A DNA stretch of 64,000 nt from contig NZ_CP021023.1 of the NCBI RefSeq assembly GCF_002117005.1, positions 1,984,001-2,048,000 of the forward strand. Reading direction: 5' to 3'. The DNA is from Sedimentisphaera salicampi. GTDB lineage: Bacteria; Planctomycetota; Phycisphaerae; Sedimentisphaerales; Sedimentisphaeraceae. The translations under genes and the position numbers were made by a program. Shown here piece after piece: positions 34,349-42,740 of the stretch. Position 1 is the first letter of the stretch, and every line of letters begins with the position of its first letter. The notes under the pieces are model-generated. The model saw only the letters and a list, made by a program, of their open reading frames with translations, was not told where the DNA came from and ran no database searches.

Positions 34349-35925
34349 CCCAGATCTCTGAGCTGGTCTTCCACCCCGCTCTGCTGGTCGTCGCTGTAGT
34401 CAACGCTTTCTTTCCCTTGCGAATCGCTTCTGCCGTATTTAGGCTCTATATCTTCGCTGAAGATATCGCTGAGGAACTTCCCGTCTGTATGGCCGGGAAT
34501 TTCTGCCCCGAGAAAGCCGAGGATGGTAGGCGCTATGTCTATTATCTCGGCGTCCTTATTCTGCTGCTTAATCTGAACCCCCGAGGCTGCCCAGAAGCCC
34601 TCTATCGAATGCGTTCCGCCTGAAAGGCCGCTATTATCGGGCGATGATATCACAGCAGAATTCTCATCACGTGAGGGGGTTACCGCATTTAATGCACCTT
34701 CAATAAGCTCTGCTTTCATTGCAGGTTCGCTCAGACTCTCGTTCTCAGGGATCTCTATTTTGCTTATAACAGGATTCTGCGATTCAGGCCCGTAGGCCTC
34801 CAGCAAACTTTCCCGAATCTTTGCAAGACGGCTTTTCTGCGAGGCATCTGTTACGTAGAAATATGCCCCCATAGCCCCGAGACAGAAGATATTGGGCTGC
34901 TGAAAGTCTATCATCTTGCGAAGGTGTTCGAGATGTTTCTCGCAGAAGAGTCTCGTATCAGGCTTCGAGCCCGCTGAGACGGCTTTCTTCTTTGCCTCGC
35001 CGTAAATGCCCGCCATCTTCTTCAGCAAGGGGTGCTTATCTTTCAGTTCATCGCTGATAAGTCCGCTTTTTTTCTCTGAATCAAGGAGCTTAAGGAAGCC
35101 GTTTTGATGCAGCCAAGTGTTGATGGAGATAGTTTTATTATGAGCGCAGAAGCCGTGATCGGAAACCGCAAGCTTTAAATCGCCAGAAGCGGCAAATGAG
35201 AAAAGCTCTTTCAGCGCATTATCGCAGGCCGAATAAATCTCTGCGATTTTATTAAACGCAGCCTTATCAAAGCCGGGCTCCTCTGGATCAATTGCCCACC
35301 AGAGCTTGTGCTGAAGCACGTCTGTCATCTGAAACTGCACGCTGGCAAGGTCGAAATCTTCGCTGCTTAGTATTTCCTTGGCGAGGCTCAGCCTTGCATT
35401 TATCAGCCTCTTAGCCCTTTCAGCGAAGAGGTCTATGTTTCCGTCCCATCTTTTGTCAACGATCTTGTAATCTTCATTGCCTGCGATGTATTTATCATAA
35501 ACCTCCGGCGGGTGAACACTTTCTCTGCTGAGCTGAGGTGATAAGAGCCCTGGAATAATTATCCCGTTTACCTCTGGAGGGGGCGAGGTTACAGGCATAT
35601 TGATGCTGATAACTCTCTTGCCCGCATTTGACAGAAGCTCCCAGAGAGAAGGCACTTTTATATCCCTGAAGCTGTTAAGGCGAATCTGCCTCTTATCGCT
35701 TTGGTATCTGTGGAAGGTGTAGATTGAGGTTTTCTCAGGCCGGCAGCCTGTTTGAAGCGAAGACCAAGCGGGGGAGGTTTCAAAAGGCACAATGCTCCGC
35801 AGTACCCCGCTGCTGCCCGACTCGCTCAAAGACTCGAGAAAAGGCATTTTCCCTTCACTGCATAAATATTTGAATATTCGGGGCGAAAAGCCGTCAAGCC
35901 CCGCCAATATCACTTTTCTTTCCAT
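34339..35925 (-). CDS. Alkaline-phosphatase-superfamily phosphodiesterase-like protein
   Basis: The 528-residue protein begins KVILAGLDGFSPRIF (metal Asp), continues with the nucleophile region VPFETSPAWSSLQTGCRP and the second metal site AVSDHGFCAHNK. These are features of type I phosphodiesterase/nucleotide-pyrophosphatase-like AlkP proteins. No signal peptide is visible, so a cytoplasmic location is expected. It ends with an acidic/glutamine tail and LRDLGYI. It is related to 36041, from which it is divergently transcribed across 115 bases. The substrate is unknown; a glycan- or lipid-linked phosphate is a reasonable guess from the flippase and methyltransferase nearby. Confidence 0.8.
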   Translation of the reverse strand: MERKVILAGLDGFSPRIFKYLCSEGKMPFLESLSESGSSGVLRSIVPFETSPAWSSLQTGCRPEKTSIYTFHRYQSDKRQIRLNSFRDIKVPSLWELLSNAGKRVISINMPVTSPPPEVNGIIIPGLLSPQLSRESVHPPEVYDKYIAGNEDYKIVDKRWDGNIDLFAERAKRLINARLSLAKEILSSEDFDLASVQFQMTDVLQHKLWWAIDPEEPGFDKAAFNKIAEIYSACDNALKELFSFAASGDLKLAVSDHGFCAHNKTISINTWLHQNGFLKLLDSEKKSGLISDELKDKHPLLKKMAGIYGEAKKKAVSAGSKPDTRLFCEKHLEHLRKMIDFQQPNIFCLGAMGAYFYVTDASQKSRLAKIRESLLEAYGPESQNPVISKIEIPENESLSEPAMKAELIEGALNAVTPSRDENSAVISSPDNSGLSGGTHSIEGFWAASGVQIKQQNKDAEIIDIAPTILGFLGAEIPGHTDGKFLSDIFSEDIEPKYGRSDSQGKESVDYSDDQQSGVEDQLRDLGYI

Positions 35926-36040
35926 AAATCCACCATTCTAAAAAGAACTTTTAAAGCTAATGCTAATATAAACCTTTATTTCAAAACTGCAATTCATAAA
36001 ATGCAGTTAATGTTTTAAGAGTTTTAGTAAATTAGGAAAA

Positions 36041-37615
36041 ATGAGTAAACTTTTAATTATAGGAATAGACGGCGGTACGTGGGATGTTTTGAACCCCGCC
36101 ATAGAGCAGGGCTGTATGCCGTTTCTTGAAGGGCTGATGAAGGATTCTCGCAGCGGCGTGCTCAATTCCACCGTCCCCGCTATCACGCCCACGGCCTGGT
36201 CCACCTTCCAGACAGGCGTAAGCCCGGCGGCCAACAATATCTTCAGTTTCTCATATCTCAACAGGCAGACAAAAAAGCAGCATTTCTCCACCACAAGCAC
36301 AATGCAGAAGACCATCTGGGAAATCCTCTCAGACAGCGGGCTGAAGGTGAGCGTAGTAAACCTGCCCATGACTTACCCGCCCAGAGAGATAAACGGATAT
36401 ATGGTTACTGGCGTTAATACGCCCTCTGAGGATTCGGATTTCACATGGCCGAAAGAGCTCAAGGCAGAGATCCTCGAGAAATTCCCCGACTACCGAATCT
36501 TCACGCTCGAGAATATGCTCAGAGACTTCTCCGGCTACTACATCGAAAAAATAACAAACAAGCTCACGGAGATAATCTCTCAGAGGCTCGAGGTGGCGAA
36601 ATTTGTGATGAAAAAGCAGGAGCACGATGTTTTTATGCTCCATTTTCAGGCAAACGATATCCTCCAGCATGCATTATGGCCTCTGCTCGATAAAACTTGC
36701 AAAGACTTCGACGAGAAATGGCAGAAATTCATCTTCGAAAAATTCTACGCAAAACTGGACGCCTGCATAAAGGAGCTCAATCAGACCTTTGCAGAAAACA
36801 TCAAGGGAAAAGATTTCAAATGCCTCATCGCCTCAGATCACGGCTTCGAGCACCACGAGGCAAGATTCAATCTTGGCAGCTGGCTCGTTGAAACCGGTTA
36901 TACAAAGCTCCCCGAGAAAAAGCTTTCGCTCAAGAAGAGAATCTCAAAGAGCCTGAAGGTGGGCAGGATCCTAAAGCGGTTCTTCAAAGAACAGGCAGTT
37001 AATAATCTCGAGAAGAAGCTCAAAGTTCGCTCTGAACCGATAGACTACGCACAATCCAGAGCCCTCGCTATCGGCAAGGGCAGCGAAGGCTTTCTATACT
37101 GCTTCGATATGACAGACCGGCAAAAACAGGAGCTTAGAGAAAAGCTCTTGGATATAGACCTGCCGGACCCAGCGGAGGGAAAGCTCTTTGAAAAGGTTCT
37201 AACCGCAAGCGAGCTCTACAAAACCGACATACCCGAAGACTTCCCGGATTTCTTCCTCATACCCAAAAGCGGCTTCACCGTTACCGGCAATATCAAGAAA
37301 GGCCAGCCGCTGTTCTCTGAGGTGCTCAAACAGGAAGACCTGCACCTCGGGAAACATTCGCCCGAGGGGATATTCGTTCTTGCTCATGCGGAAGAATCCG
37401 AAAACGGGCAGGAAAGATCCATATACGATATCGCTCCAACAGTACTTGAGATACTCGGCATTGAACTGCCCGATTATTTCCAAGGAACTCCGCTCACCCG
37501 AAAGGCTTCCGGAAGCGGCAGCGAAGAGAATATTTCCCCAAAGCAGAACGCAGAGACAAACGAAGAGGACGAAGAGAAAATAAAGCAGAGGCTCGCCAAT
37601 CTGGGGTATATGTAG
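36041..37615 (+). CDS. Alkaline-phosphatase-superfamily phosphodiesterase-like protein (paralogue)
   Basis: This 524-residue paralogue of 34339 has KLLIIGIDGGTWDVLNP (metal Asp), VPAITPTAWSTFQTGVSP (candidate Thr nucleophile) and IASDHGFEHHEARF (Asp-His-His metal site). The C-terminus is E/Q-rich and ends RLANLGYM. No signal peptide is seen. The methyltransferase begins one base after its stop, so both are one unit. Three such proteins within 5.6 kb, with a flippase, suggest modification of an exported glycan, but the reaction is not known. Confidence 0.8.
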   Translation: MSKLLIIGIDGGTWDVLNPAIEQGCMPFLEGLMKDSRSGVLNSTVPAITPTAWSTFQTGVSPAANNIFSFSYLNRQTKKQHFSTTSTMQKTIWEILSDSGLKVSVVNLPMTYPPREINGYMVTGVNTPSEDSDFTWPKELKAEILEKFPDYRIFTLENMLRDFSGYYIEKITNKLTEIISQRLEVAKFVMKKQEHDVFMLHFQANDILQHALWPLLDKTCKDFDEKWQKFIFEKFYAKLDACIKELNQTFAENIKGKDFKCLIASDHGFEHHEARFNLGSWLVETGYTKLPEKKLSLKKRISKSLKVGRILKRFFKEQAVNNLEKKLKVRSEPIDYAQSRALAIGKGSEGFLYCFDMTDRQKQELREKLLDIDLPDPAEGKLFEKVLTASELYKTDIPEDFPDFFLIPKSGFTVTGNIKKGQPLFSEVLKQEDLHLGKHSPEGIFVLAHAEESENGQERSIYDIAPTVLEILGIELPDYFQGTPLTRKASGSGSEENISPKQNAETNEEDEEKIKQRLANLGYM

Positions 37616-37616
37616 G

Positions 37617-38309
37617 ATGAACGCTAAGCTCAAAGAGATCTTCAAGCTCCCGTTCAAGCCGTACTGGGCTCTGAGAAAGAAGCTCAGAACTGTTTACCTG
37701 CCCAAGAAATACTGGAACGACCTGCACAGCTCGAAAGATATCGATTCGCTCCGGCGAGTGGGATACAAAAACCGCTCCGAGGAGGAAAACAGGGCTATGT
37801 ATGAAAAGGCAAGACAAACCTTCCTCGGTTTCTGCAAAGAGTGCGGCGTGGATTTCTCAGCCTCGAAGGTGCTCGAGATCGGCTGCGGAACAGGCTTCTA
37901 CACCGATATAATAAGATCTCAGGGCTGCAGACAATACACCGGCATTGATATAAGCAGAGTTACGATTAAGCAGCTCAGAAAGAAATATCGGGGCTGCAAA
38001 TTCAAAACCCTCGATGCAGCTCAAGGAAAGCTCAGGGAAAAATTCGATGTGATCGTTATGATTGATGTTACTCAGCATATCGTAGGCGAGAAGAAATTCG
38101 CTTCTGCAATGAAAAACATCGACCAAATGCTCACCACCGGAGGGGTTTTTATCGTTACCTCATGGCTTTCTGAACAGATAATACAAAACCGCTATTACGA
38201 GGTGAAAAGACCCCTCAGCTGCTACAAACAGGCATTCCCAAAATACAACTTCTCAAAGCCCGAACCCTTCAGAGACAAATACATCTTTTCAATTTTCAAG
38301 CAGAGCTGA
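37617..38309 (+). CDS. Class I SAM-dependent methyltransferase
   Basis: The 230-residue protein has the SAM-binding motif I VLEIGCGTGFYTDII near residue 86, the acidic YTGIDIS at the end of strand 2 and VIVMIDVTQHI for motif III. The N-terminal basic stretch (residues 1-40) could contact a membrane or partner. It is linked to the AlkP-superfamily gene upstream by one base. Sugar or small-molecule O-methylation is a typical role for such genes in glycan loci. Its stop at 38309 lies 20 bases inside the scar left by the accessory element (38289-38342, minus strand). Confidence 0.85.
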   Translation: MNAKLKEIFKLPFKPYWALRKKLRTVYLPKKYWNDLHSSKDIDSLRRVGYKNRSEEENRAMYEKARQTFLGFCKECGVDFSASKVLEIGCGTGFYTDIIRSQGCRQYTGIDISRVTIKQLRKKYRGCKFKTLDAAQGKLREKFDVIVMIDVTQHIVGEKKFASAMKNIDQMLTTGGVFIVTSWLSEQIIQNRYYEVKRPLSCYKQAFPKYNFSKPEPFRDKYIFSIFKQS

Positions 38310-38342
38310 ACGGTCTGCCTTCCGAAGGTCTGCAAAGCCCAT
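38289..38342 (-). pseudogene. Truncated duplicate of the CHC2 primase gene start
   Basis: From ATG 38342 the minus strand reads MGFADLRKADRSALLEN and stops at 38289. The first eight residues are identical to the CHC2-type gene at 38767 and the next residues are near-identical; the rest is missing, because the frame runs into the end of the methyltransferase gene. It is the broken left end of a tandem duplication. Confidence 0.7.
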
Positions 38343-38557
38343 CAGTCCAGCCCTCGCTTTCCGAAGGCAATCTCGAGTTCTTCCGGCGCAGGATCTCGGC
38401 GCTGGAAGATTTCGCCGGCAGGCTGCCTTTAAGCTCTCGATGTCCGGATATGCCTTTGCCAGCTTCGGCTCGGGGCTATTCTCTCGCTTGCCTCTCAGGG
38501 GCTCTGAGTTTCGCTGTGCAGCCTTAATCAGCTCGGGGGCAGCCTCACCCTGCTCTT
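38342..38557 (-). pseudogene. Duplicate of the winged-helix gene tail, fused out of frame to the CHC2 gene
   Basis: A minus-strand frame without a usable start is open from about 38557 to the TGA at 38344-38342. Its end, AGEIFQRRDPAPEELEIAFG, repeats the C-terminus of the 38767 gene product (AGEIFQRRDPTPEDLEIAFG). The nucleotide match covers about 95 bases (38329-38424 against 38750-38851). The frame overlaps the last 30 bases of the CHC2 gene in a different register, so one base change would join them. It is a remnant of duplication and not a separate gene. Confidence 0.65.
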
Positions 38558-38767
38558 CGCTTCAACGTCCCACACAGAGCCGCAGAAGCCGCAGGAATGG
38601 CATTTGTACATCCAGAAGCCAGCCTCATTCTGGTAAATGCCCGCTGAGGGGTGCTTGTCTTCGTGAAACGGGCAGCAGCAGGAATCGCCTTTAAGCTGAG
38701 CCCCGGCGGCCTCAAGCTCTGCGGCCAGAGCCGCCCGGTCCCTCTTGCGAAGGTCTGCAAAGCCCAT
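38528..38767 (-). CDS. CHC2 zinc-finger primase-like protein, short
   Basis: This 79-residue product has the DnaG/P4-primase-type zinc finger: C-C-C-P-F-H-E-D-K-H-P-S (residues about 30-41) and YKCHSCGFCG (about 54-63). Full primases continue with a TOPRIM domain, absent here. The ATG overlaps the TGA of the upstream winged-helix gene by one base (TGATG), so translation is coupled. A second open register begins near 38557, suggesting a frameshift has shortened the protein by about 60 residues. It may be a primase accessory domain or a decayed gene. Confidence 0.6.
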   Translation of the reverse strand: MGFADLRKRDRAALAAELEAAGAQLKGDSCCCPFHEDKHPSAGIYQNEAGFWMYKCHSCGFCGSVWDVEAKSRVRLPPS

Positions 38768-39576
38768 CAGTCCAGCCCTCGCTTTCCGAAGGCAATCTCG
38801 AGATCTTCCGGCGTAGGATCTCGGCGCTGGAAGATTTCGCCGGCAGGCTGAGCTTTTGGCTTCAGGCTGCCTTGAGCTCGTGAAAGCCAGCTGCCGAGGA
38901 AACGGGGCATCCCCGCTGCGGTCTTCCGTTTGGCAGGATTATCCCGCAGCCACTGCTGAGCCTTGCGAAACTCGCTGTCAATATCCACTTCTGCGAAGGT
39001 GTTTTCATACTCTTCGAGTTTGGCTTTTGGCAGTGAGTAATCTTTCCCTCCCTTCAGCACAAAAGCATATCCGGAAGGCTCGTCCACATTACTCTTTTCT
39101 TTTCTTATTCTTTTATGGTCTAATTTTTGAACCGGTTCCGGTCTAATTTTTGTACCACTACCGGTACAGTTTTTAGACCGGTCTAATTTTTGAACCGGTC
39201 TATTTTTTAGACCACTACCGGTACAGTTTTTAGACCAGTCCGATTTTTGAACCGGTCTATTTTTTAGACCACTACCGGTACAGTTTTTAGACCAGTCCGA
39301 TTTTTGAACCGGTCTCATTTTTGTACCGGTTTTATATGTGTTAGATTTGCCTTTGCCCGTTCGATTAACTTCCAGAAGCCCAGCGGATTCCAGCCGGTTT
39401 ATGGAGCTGCAAACAGTTCCAGCGGCAAGCCCGCTTTTTTCCTGAAGCTTCCTCCTGCCCGGATATGCCTCGCCCTGATTTTCGTAATTTTGGATAATCG
39501 CAAGGATTATCTTATCGCTTGCCCGCAGGTCTTTCCGTGCTGCTGTATCGGCATCCAATTTAAAGAACATCTTCAA
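38767..39576 (-). CDS. Winged-helix replication-initiator-like protein with internal 19-residue repeats
   Basis: The 269-residue protein has a HTH_36-type winged helix at the N-terminus (about 15-85; ASDKIILAIIQNYENQGEAYPGRR and GTVCSSINRLESAGLL). A linker of near-perfect 19-residue repeats follows (RPVQKSDWSKNCTGSGLKN, about 88-155), then a charged C-terminal region. A strong AAGGAGG (minus strand, about 39589) precedes the ATG. Its DNA carries an iteron-like array (39118-39332). With a primase-type zinc finger coupled downstream it resembles phage or plasmid initiators such as lambda O, but only by layout; no sequence family beyond HTH_36 is claimed. Confidence 0.72.
   Translation of the reverse strand: MKMFFKLDADTAARKDLRASDKIILAIIQNYENQGEAYPGRRKLQEKSGLAAGTVCSSINRLESAGLLEVNRTGKGKSNTYKTGTKMRPVQKSDWSKNCTGSGLKNRPVQKSDWSKNCTGSGLKNRPVQKLDRSKNCTGSGTKIRPEPVQKLDHKRIRKEKSNVDEPSGYAFVLKGGKDYSLPKAKLEEYENTFAEVDIDSEFRKAQQWLRDNPAKRKTAAGMPRFLGSWLSRAQGSLKPKAQPAGEIFQRRDPTPEDLEIAFGKRGLD
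39118..39332. repeat. Iteron-like array inside the winged-helix gene
   Basis: About eleven degenerate units with core TTTTTGAACCGGT or TTTTTAGACC, spaced 17 or 23 bases, are arranged in higher-order 57-base repeats (TTTTTGAACC begins at 39187, 39244 and 39301; a 63-base variant begins at 39124). The units contain short ACCGGT palindromes and T-runs. They encode the 19-residue repeats of the protein. The pattern is consistent with an origin of replication placed within an initiator gene. Confidence 0.65.
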
Positions 39577-39730
39577 TCCGCCTCCTTTTTATTCTCTGCT
39601 GTCTTTGCTGAAGCTCAGCGCCGGCAAAGCAGAGGTTGAAATCGTATCTGTCTGGTGTTATCAGCCTGAATCGCTTTTGCCTCACCTCCGCAGCCGCCTG
39701 AGCTCGGGGGCTCTTTTTATTCCGCCTCAT
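39560..39730 (-). CDS. Small basic protein of unknown function
   Basis: Using ATG 39730 the product has 56 residues and is rich in Lys, Arg and Gln (MRRNKKSPRAQAAAEV, ending QRIKRRRIEDVL). I do not recognise it. Its ATG overlaps the TGA of the upstream two-HTH gene as ATGA, and its end overlaps the start of the winged-helix gene by 17 bases; both overlaps support real, coupled translation. A DNA- or RNA-binding role is possible from its charge, but is not shown. Confidence 0.5.
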   Translation of the reverse strand: MRRNKKSPRAQAAAEVRQKRFRLITPDRYDFNLCFAGAELQQRQQRIKRRRIEDVL

Positions 39731-40149
39731 TTTCCACCTCGTGATTTGTATTGTCTCCACTGGTCGGCTGGGATAAACCCGCCGGCCTCAATGCTTGCCT
39801 CAAACCATCTTTCCAGTTCCGCTGCCGGAAAAAGCAGTTTGCGGCCTGCCCGCAGGGGGCGAACGCCAATCCTGCCGTCTGAGAGCATTTCGTAGAATAG
39901 AGTTTTACCAACATTCAATTTGGCTCGCACTTGCCCGCTTGTGAGCATTGCTGATTCAGCTTGCATCGGAATCACCTCCTTTCGCTTCGCTGCCATTTCA
40001 GCGAGGCTTGCTTTAACTGTCTCCAGTTCAAATTTGTATTTGCGTCCAATCCTGAGACAAGGAATCTTCCCCGCCTCCACTTGCTCTTTGATCCAGCTGA
40101 GCGGCAAGTCCAGCTCATTTGCAATTTGGTTTATATTTTTCAGTTTCAT
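39727..40149 (-). CDS. Two-domain excisionase/MerR-like HTH protein
   Basis: The 140-residue product (start ATG 40149; a TTG at 40158 is an alternative) carries two excisionase-type HTH domains: NQIANELDLPLSWIKEQVEAGKIPCLRIGRKYKF (about 5-38) and LTSGQVRAKLNVGKTLFYEMLSDGRIGVRPLRAGRKLLF (about 68-106). Such proteins regulate or help excise mobile elements. It is the first gene of a four-gene coupled operon. A perfect 10-base inverted repeat lies immediately upstream (40151-40181), and no ribosome site is visible between that repeat and the ATG. Confidence 0.75.
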   Translation of the reverse strand: MKLKNINQIANELDLPLSWIKEQVEAGKIPCLRIGRKYKFELETVKASLAEMAAKRKEVIPMQAESAMLTSGQVRAKLNVGKTLFYEMLSDGRIGVRPLRAGRKLLFPAAELERWFEASIEAGGFIPADQWRQYKSRGGK

Positions 40150-40150
40150 A

Positions 40151-40181
40151 ATACCCAAAGTTTAACAACTGCTTTGGGTAT
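40151..40181. promoter_or_regulatory. Inverted-repeat operator before the two-HTH gene
   Basis: ATACCCAAAG (40151-40160) and CTTTGGGTAT (40172-40181) form a perfect 10-base dyad with an 11-base spacer (arm centres 21 bases apart). It ends two bases before ATG 40149 on the minus strand, so binding or hairpin formation would affect initiation. The two HTH domains of the downstream product suggest autoregulation. Confidence 0.55.
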
Positions 40182-40186
40182 CAAGT

Positions 40187-40223
40187 GGGGGTGTTAGGTG
40201 GGGTTTTTGGTGGGATGGCGGGG
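40187..40223 (+). other. G-rich tract with four G-runs
   Basis: Runs of 5, 4, 3 and 4 G (40187-40191, 40200-40203, 40212-40214, 40220-40223) with loops of 8, 8 and 5 bases could form a G-quadruplex. It lies just upstream of the operator of the element operon. It may be incidental. Confidence 0.35.
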
Positions 40224-40273
40224 TTTTTTATTTTTTCAGCGGAATTTAAATAGGGACAGTTACCCATTTATTG

Positions 40274-40631
40274 ATGCGTGGCTCGGTTTAAATATCTCGT
40301 TTTGTGAAGTCGCTGCGAAATACTAACGACAATCAGAGCCGTGCGTGGAGTCCGCCGAAGGCGGACGGAGCAAGCGGATAGATTCGTAGCTCGTAGCAAA
40401 ATCAGGACTTGACATCATTAGTGAAAAATTAGCGGGGATTAGTGGTTAGTAAATCCTTAGTGTTGCTTAGCGCTGCTTAGTGGCTTATAAATCTCAGCGG
40501 GGATTAGCGGCTGAAAAATTTTCTCCCCGCCTTTACCTATATTAAATATTTATCCTGTAGATCCTTGCCCCGTAGCCAAAGCGGTTCGGGGCTGTAAATC
40601 CTGTCAAAAAAATATCTCCCCTCTGTGCCCC
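40274..40631 (+). repeat. Dispersed repeat, unit 1 (left part, split by IS110)
   Basis: Begins TGCGTGGCTCGGTTTAAATA and contains the hairpin GTCCGCCGAAGGCGGAC, runs of 'ttagcg/ttagtg' words, and GGTTCGGGGCTGTAAATCCT near its end. The right part of the same unit continues at 41881 after the insertion element. No coding sense is visible in it. Confidence 0.7.
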
Positions 40632-40632
40632 T

Positions 40633-41880
<1,248 letters not shown>

Positions 41881-42400
41881 CTGTGGTTAATATGTATATT
41901 TTCTCTGCGTACTGCTGTCCACTTATTCCGTCCCGCCTGCGGCGGGCCTACATGCGTGGCTCGGTTTAAATATCTCGTTTTGTGAAATCGCTGCGAAATA
42001 CTAATGTCAATCAGAGCCGTGCGTGGAGTCCGCCGAAGGTGAAGAGCCTGTCCGCCGAAGGCGGAAAACAAGCGGATAGATTCGTAGCTCGTAGCAAAAT
42101 CATTAGTGAAAAATTAGCGCTGATTAGCGGTTAGTAAATCCTTAGTGCTGCTTAGCGCTGCTTAGTGGCTTATAAATCTCAGCGGGGATTAGCGGTTAAA
42201 AAATTTTCTCTCCGCCTTTTCCTATATTAAATATTTATCCTGTAGATCCTTGCCCCGCAGCCAAAGCGGTTCGGGGCTGTAAATCCTGTCAAAAAAATAT
42301 CTCCCCTCCGTGCCCCTCTGTGTGCCTCTGTGGTTAATATATATCTTTTCTCTCCGTACTGCTGTCCACTTATTCCGTCCCGCCTGCGGCGGGCCTACAT
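41881..42400 (+). repeat. Dispersed repeat, end of unit 1 and complete unit 2
   Basis: 41881-41951 completes unit 1 (CTGTGGTTAAT ... CCCGCCTGCGGCGGG). Unit 2 runs from TGCGTGG at 41952 to the next TGCGTGG at 42400, giving a 448-base period. Unit 1 would be about 430 bases without the insertion. Both contain the same order of hairpins and ttag-rich stretches. Apparent open frames here are chance. Confidence 0.75.
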
Positions 42401-42615
42401 GCGTGGCTCGGTTTAAATATCTCGTTTTGTGAAATCGCTGCGAAATACTAACGACAATCAGAGCCGCACGTGGAGTCCGCCGAAGGCGAAGAGCCTGTCC
42501 GCCGAAGGCGGAAAGCAAGCGGATAGATTCGTAGCTCGTGGCAAAATTATTAGTGAAAAATTAGCGGGGATTAGTGGTTAAAAATCTCAGCGTCCTTCGT
42601 GGTTTAATACGAATT
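42400..42615 (+). repeat. Dispersed repeat, unit 3 (truncated)
   Basis: A third tandem start (TGCGTGGCTCGGTTTAAATA) followed by the two GTCCGCCGAAGGCGGA-type hairpins and the start of the ttag-rich part, breaking off about 125 bases before the GLUG protein gene. The remaining 42616-42740 is AT-rich and probably carries that gene's promoter. Confidence 0.7.
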
Positions 42616-42740
42616 TTTCAAAAAAATCGGCGAAAATCTTATTTTTACCCTTGAATTAAACCTCTTATCCGCTATTTTAGATTTATATAAACACAATACG
42701 GTTGGCAAATGAAATTTCAATAATGTTTATGAGGAGAAAA

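Noticed and set aside
39118-39332. CRISPR array
   Set aside because: Units are 17-23 bases without unique spacers, lie within a coding frame, and no cas gene is near.
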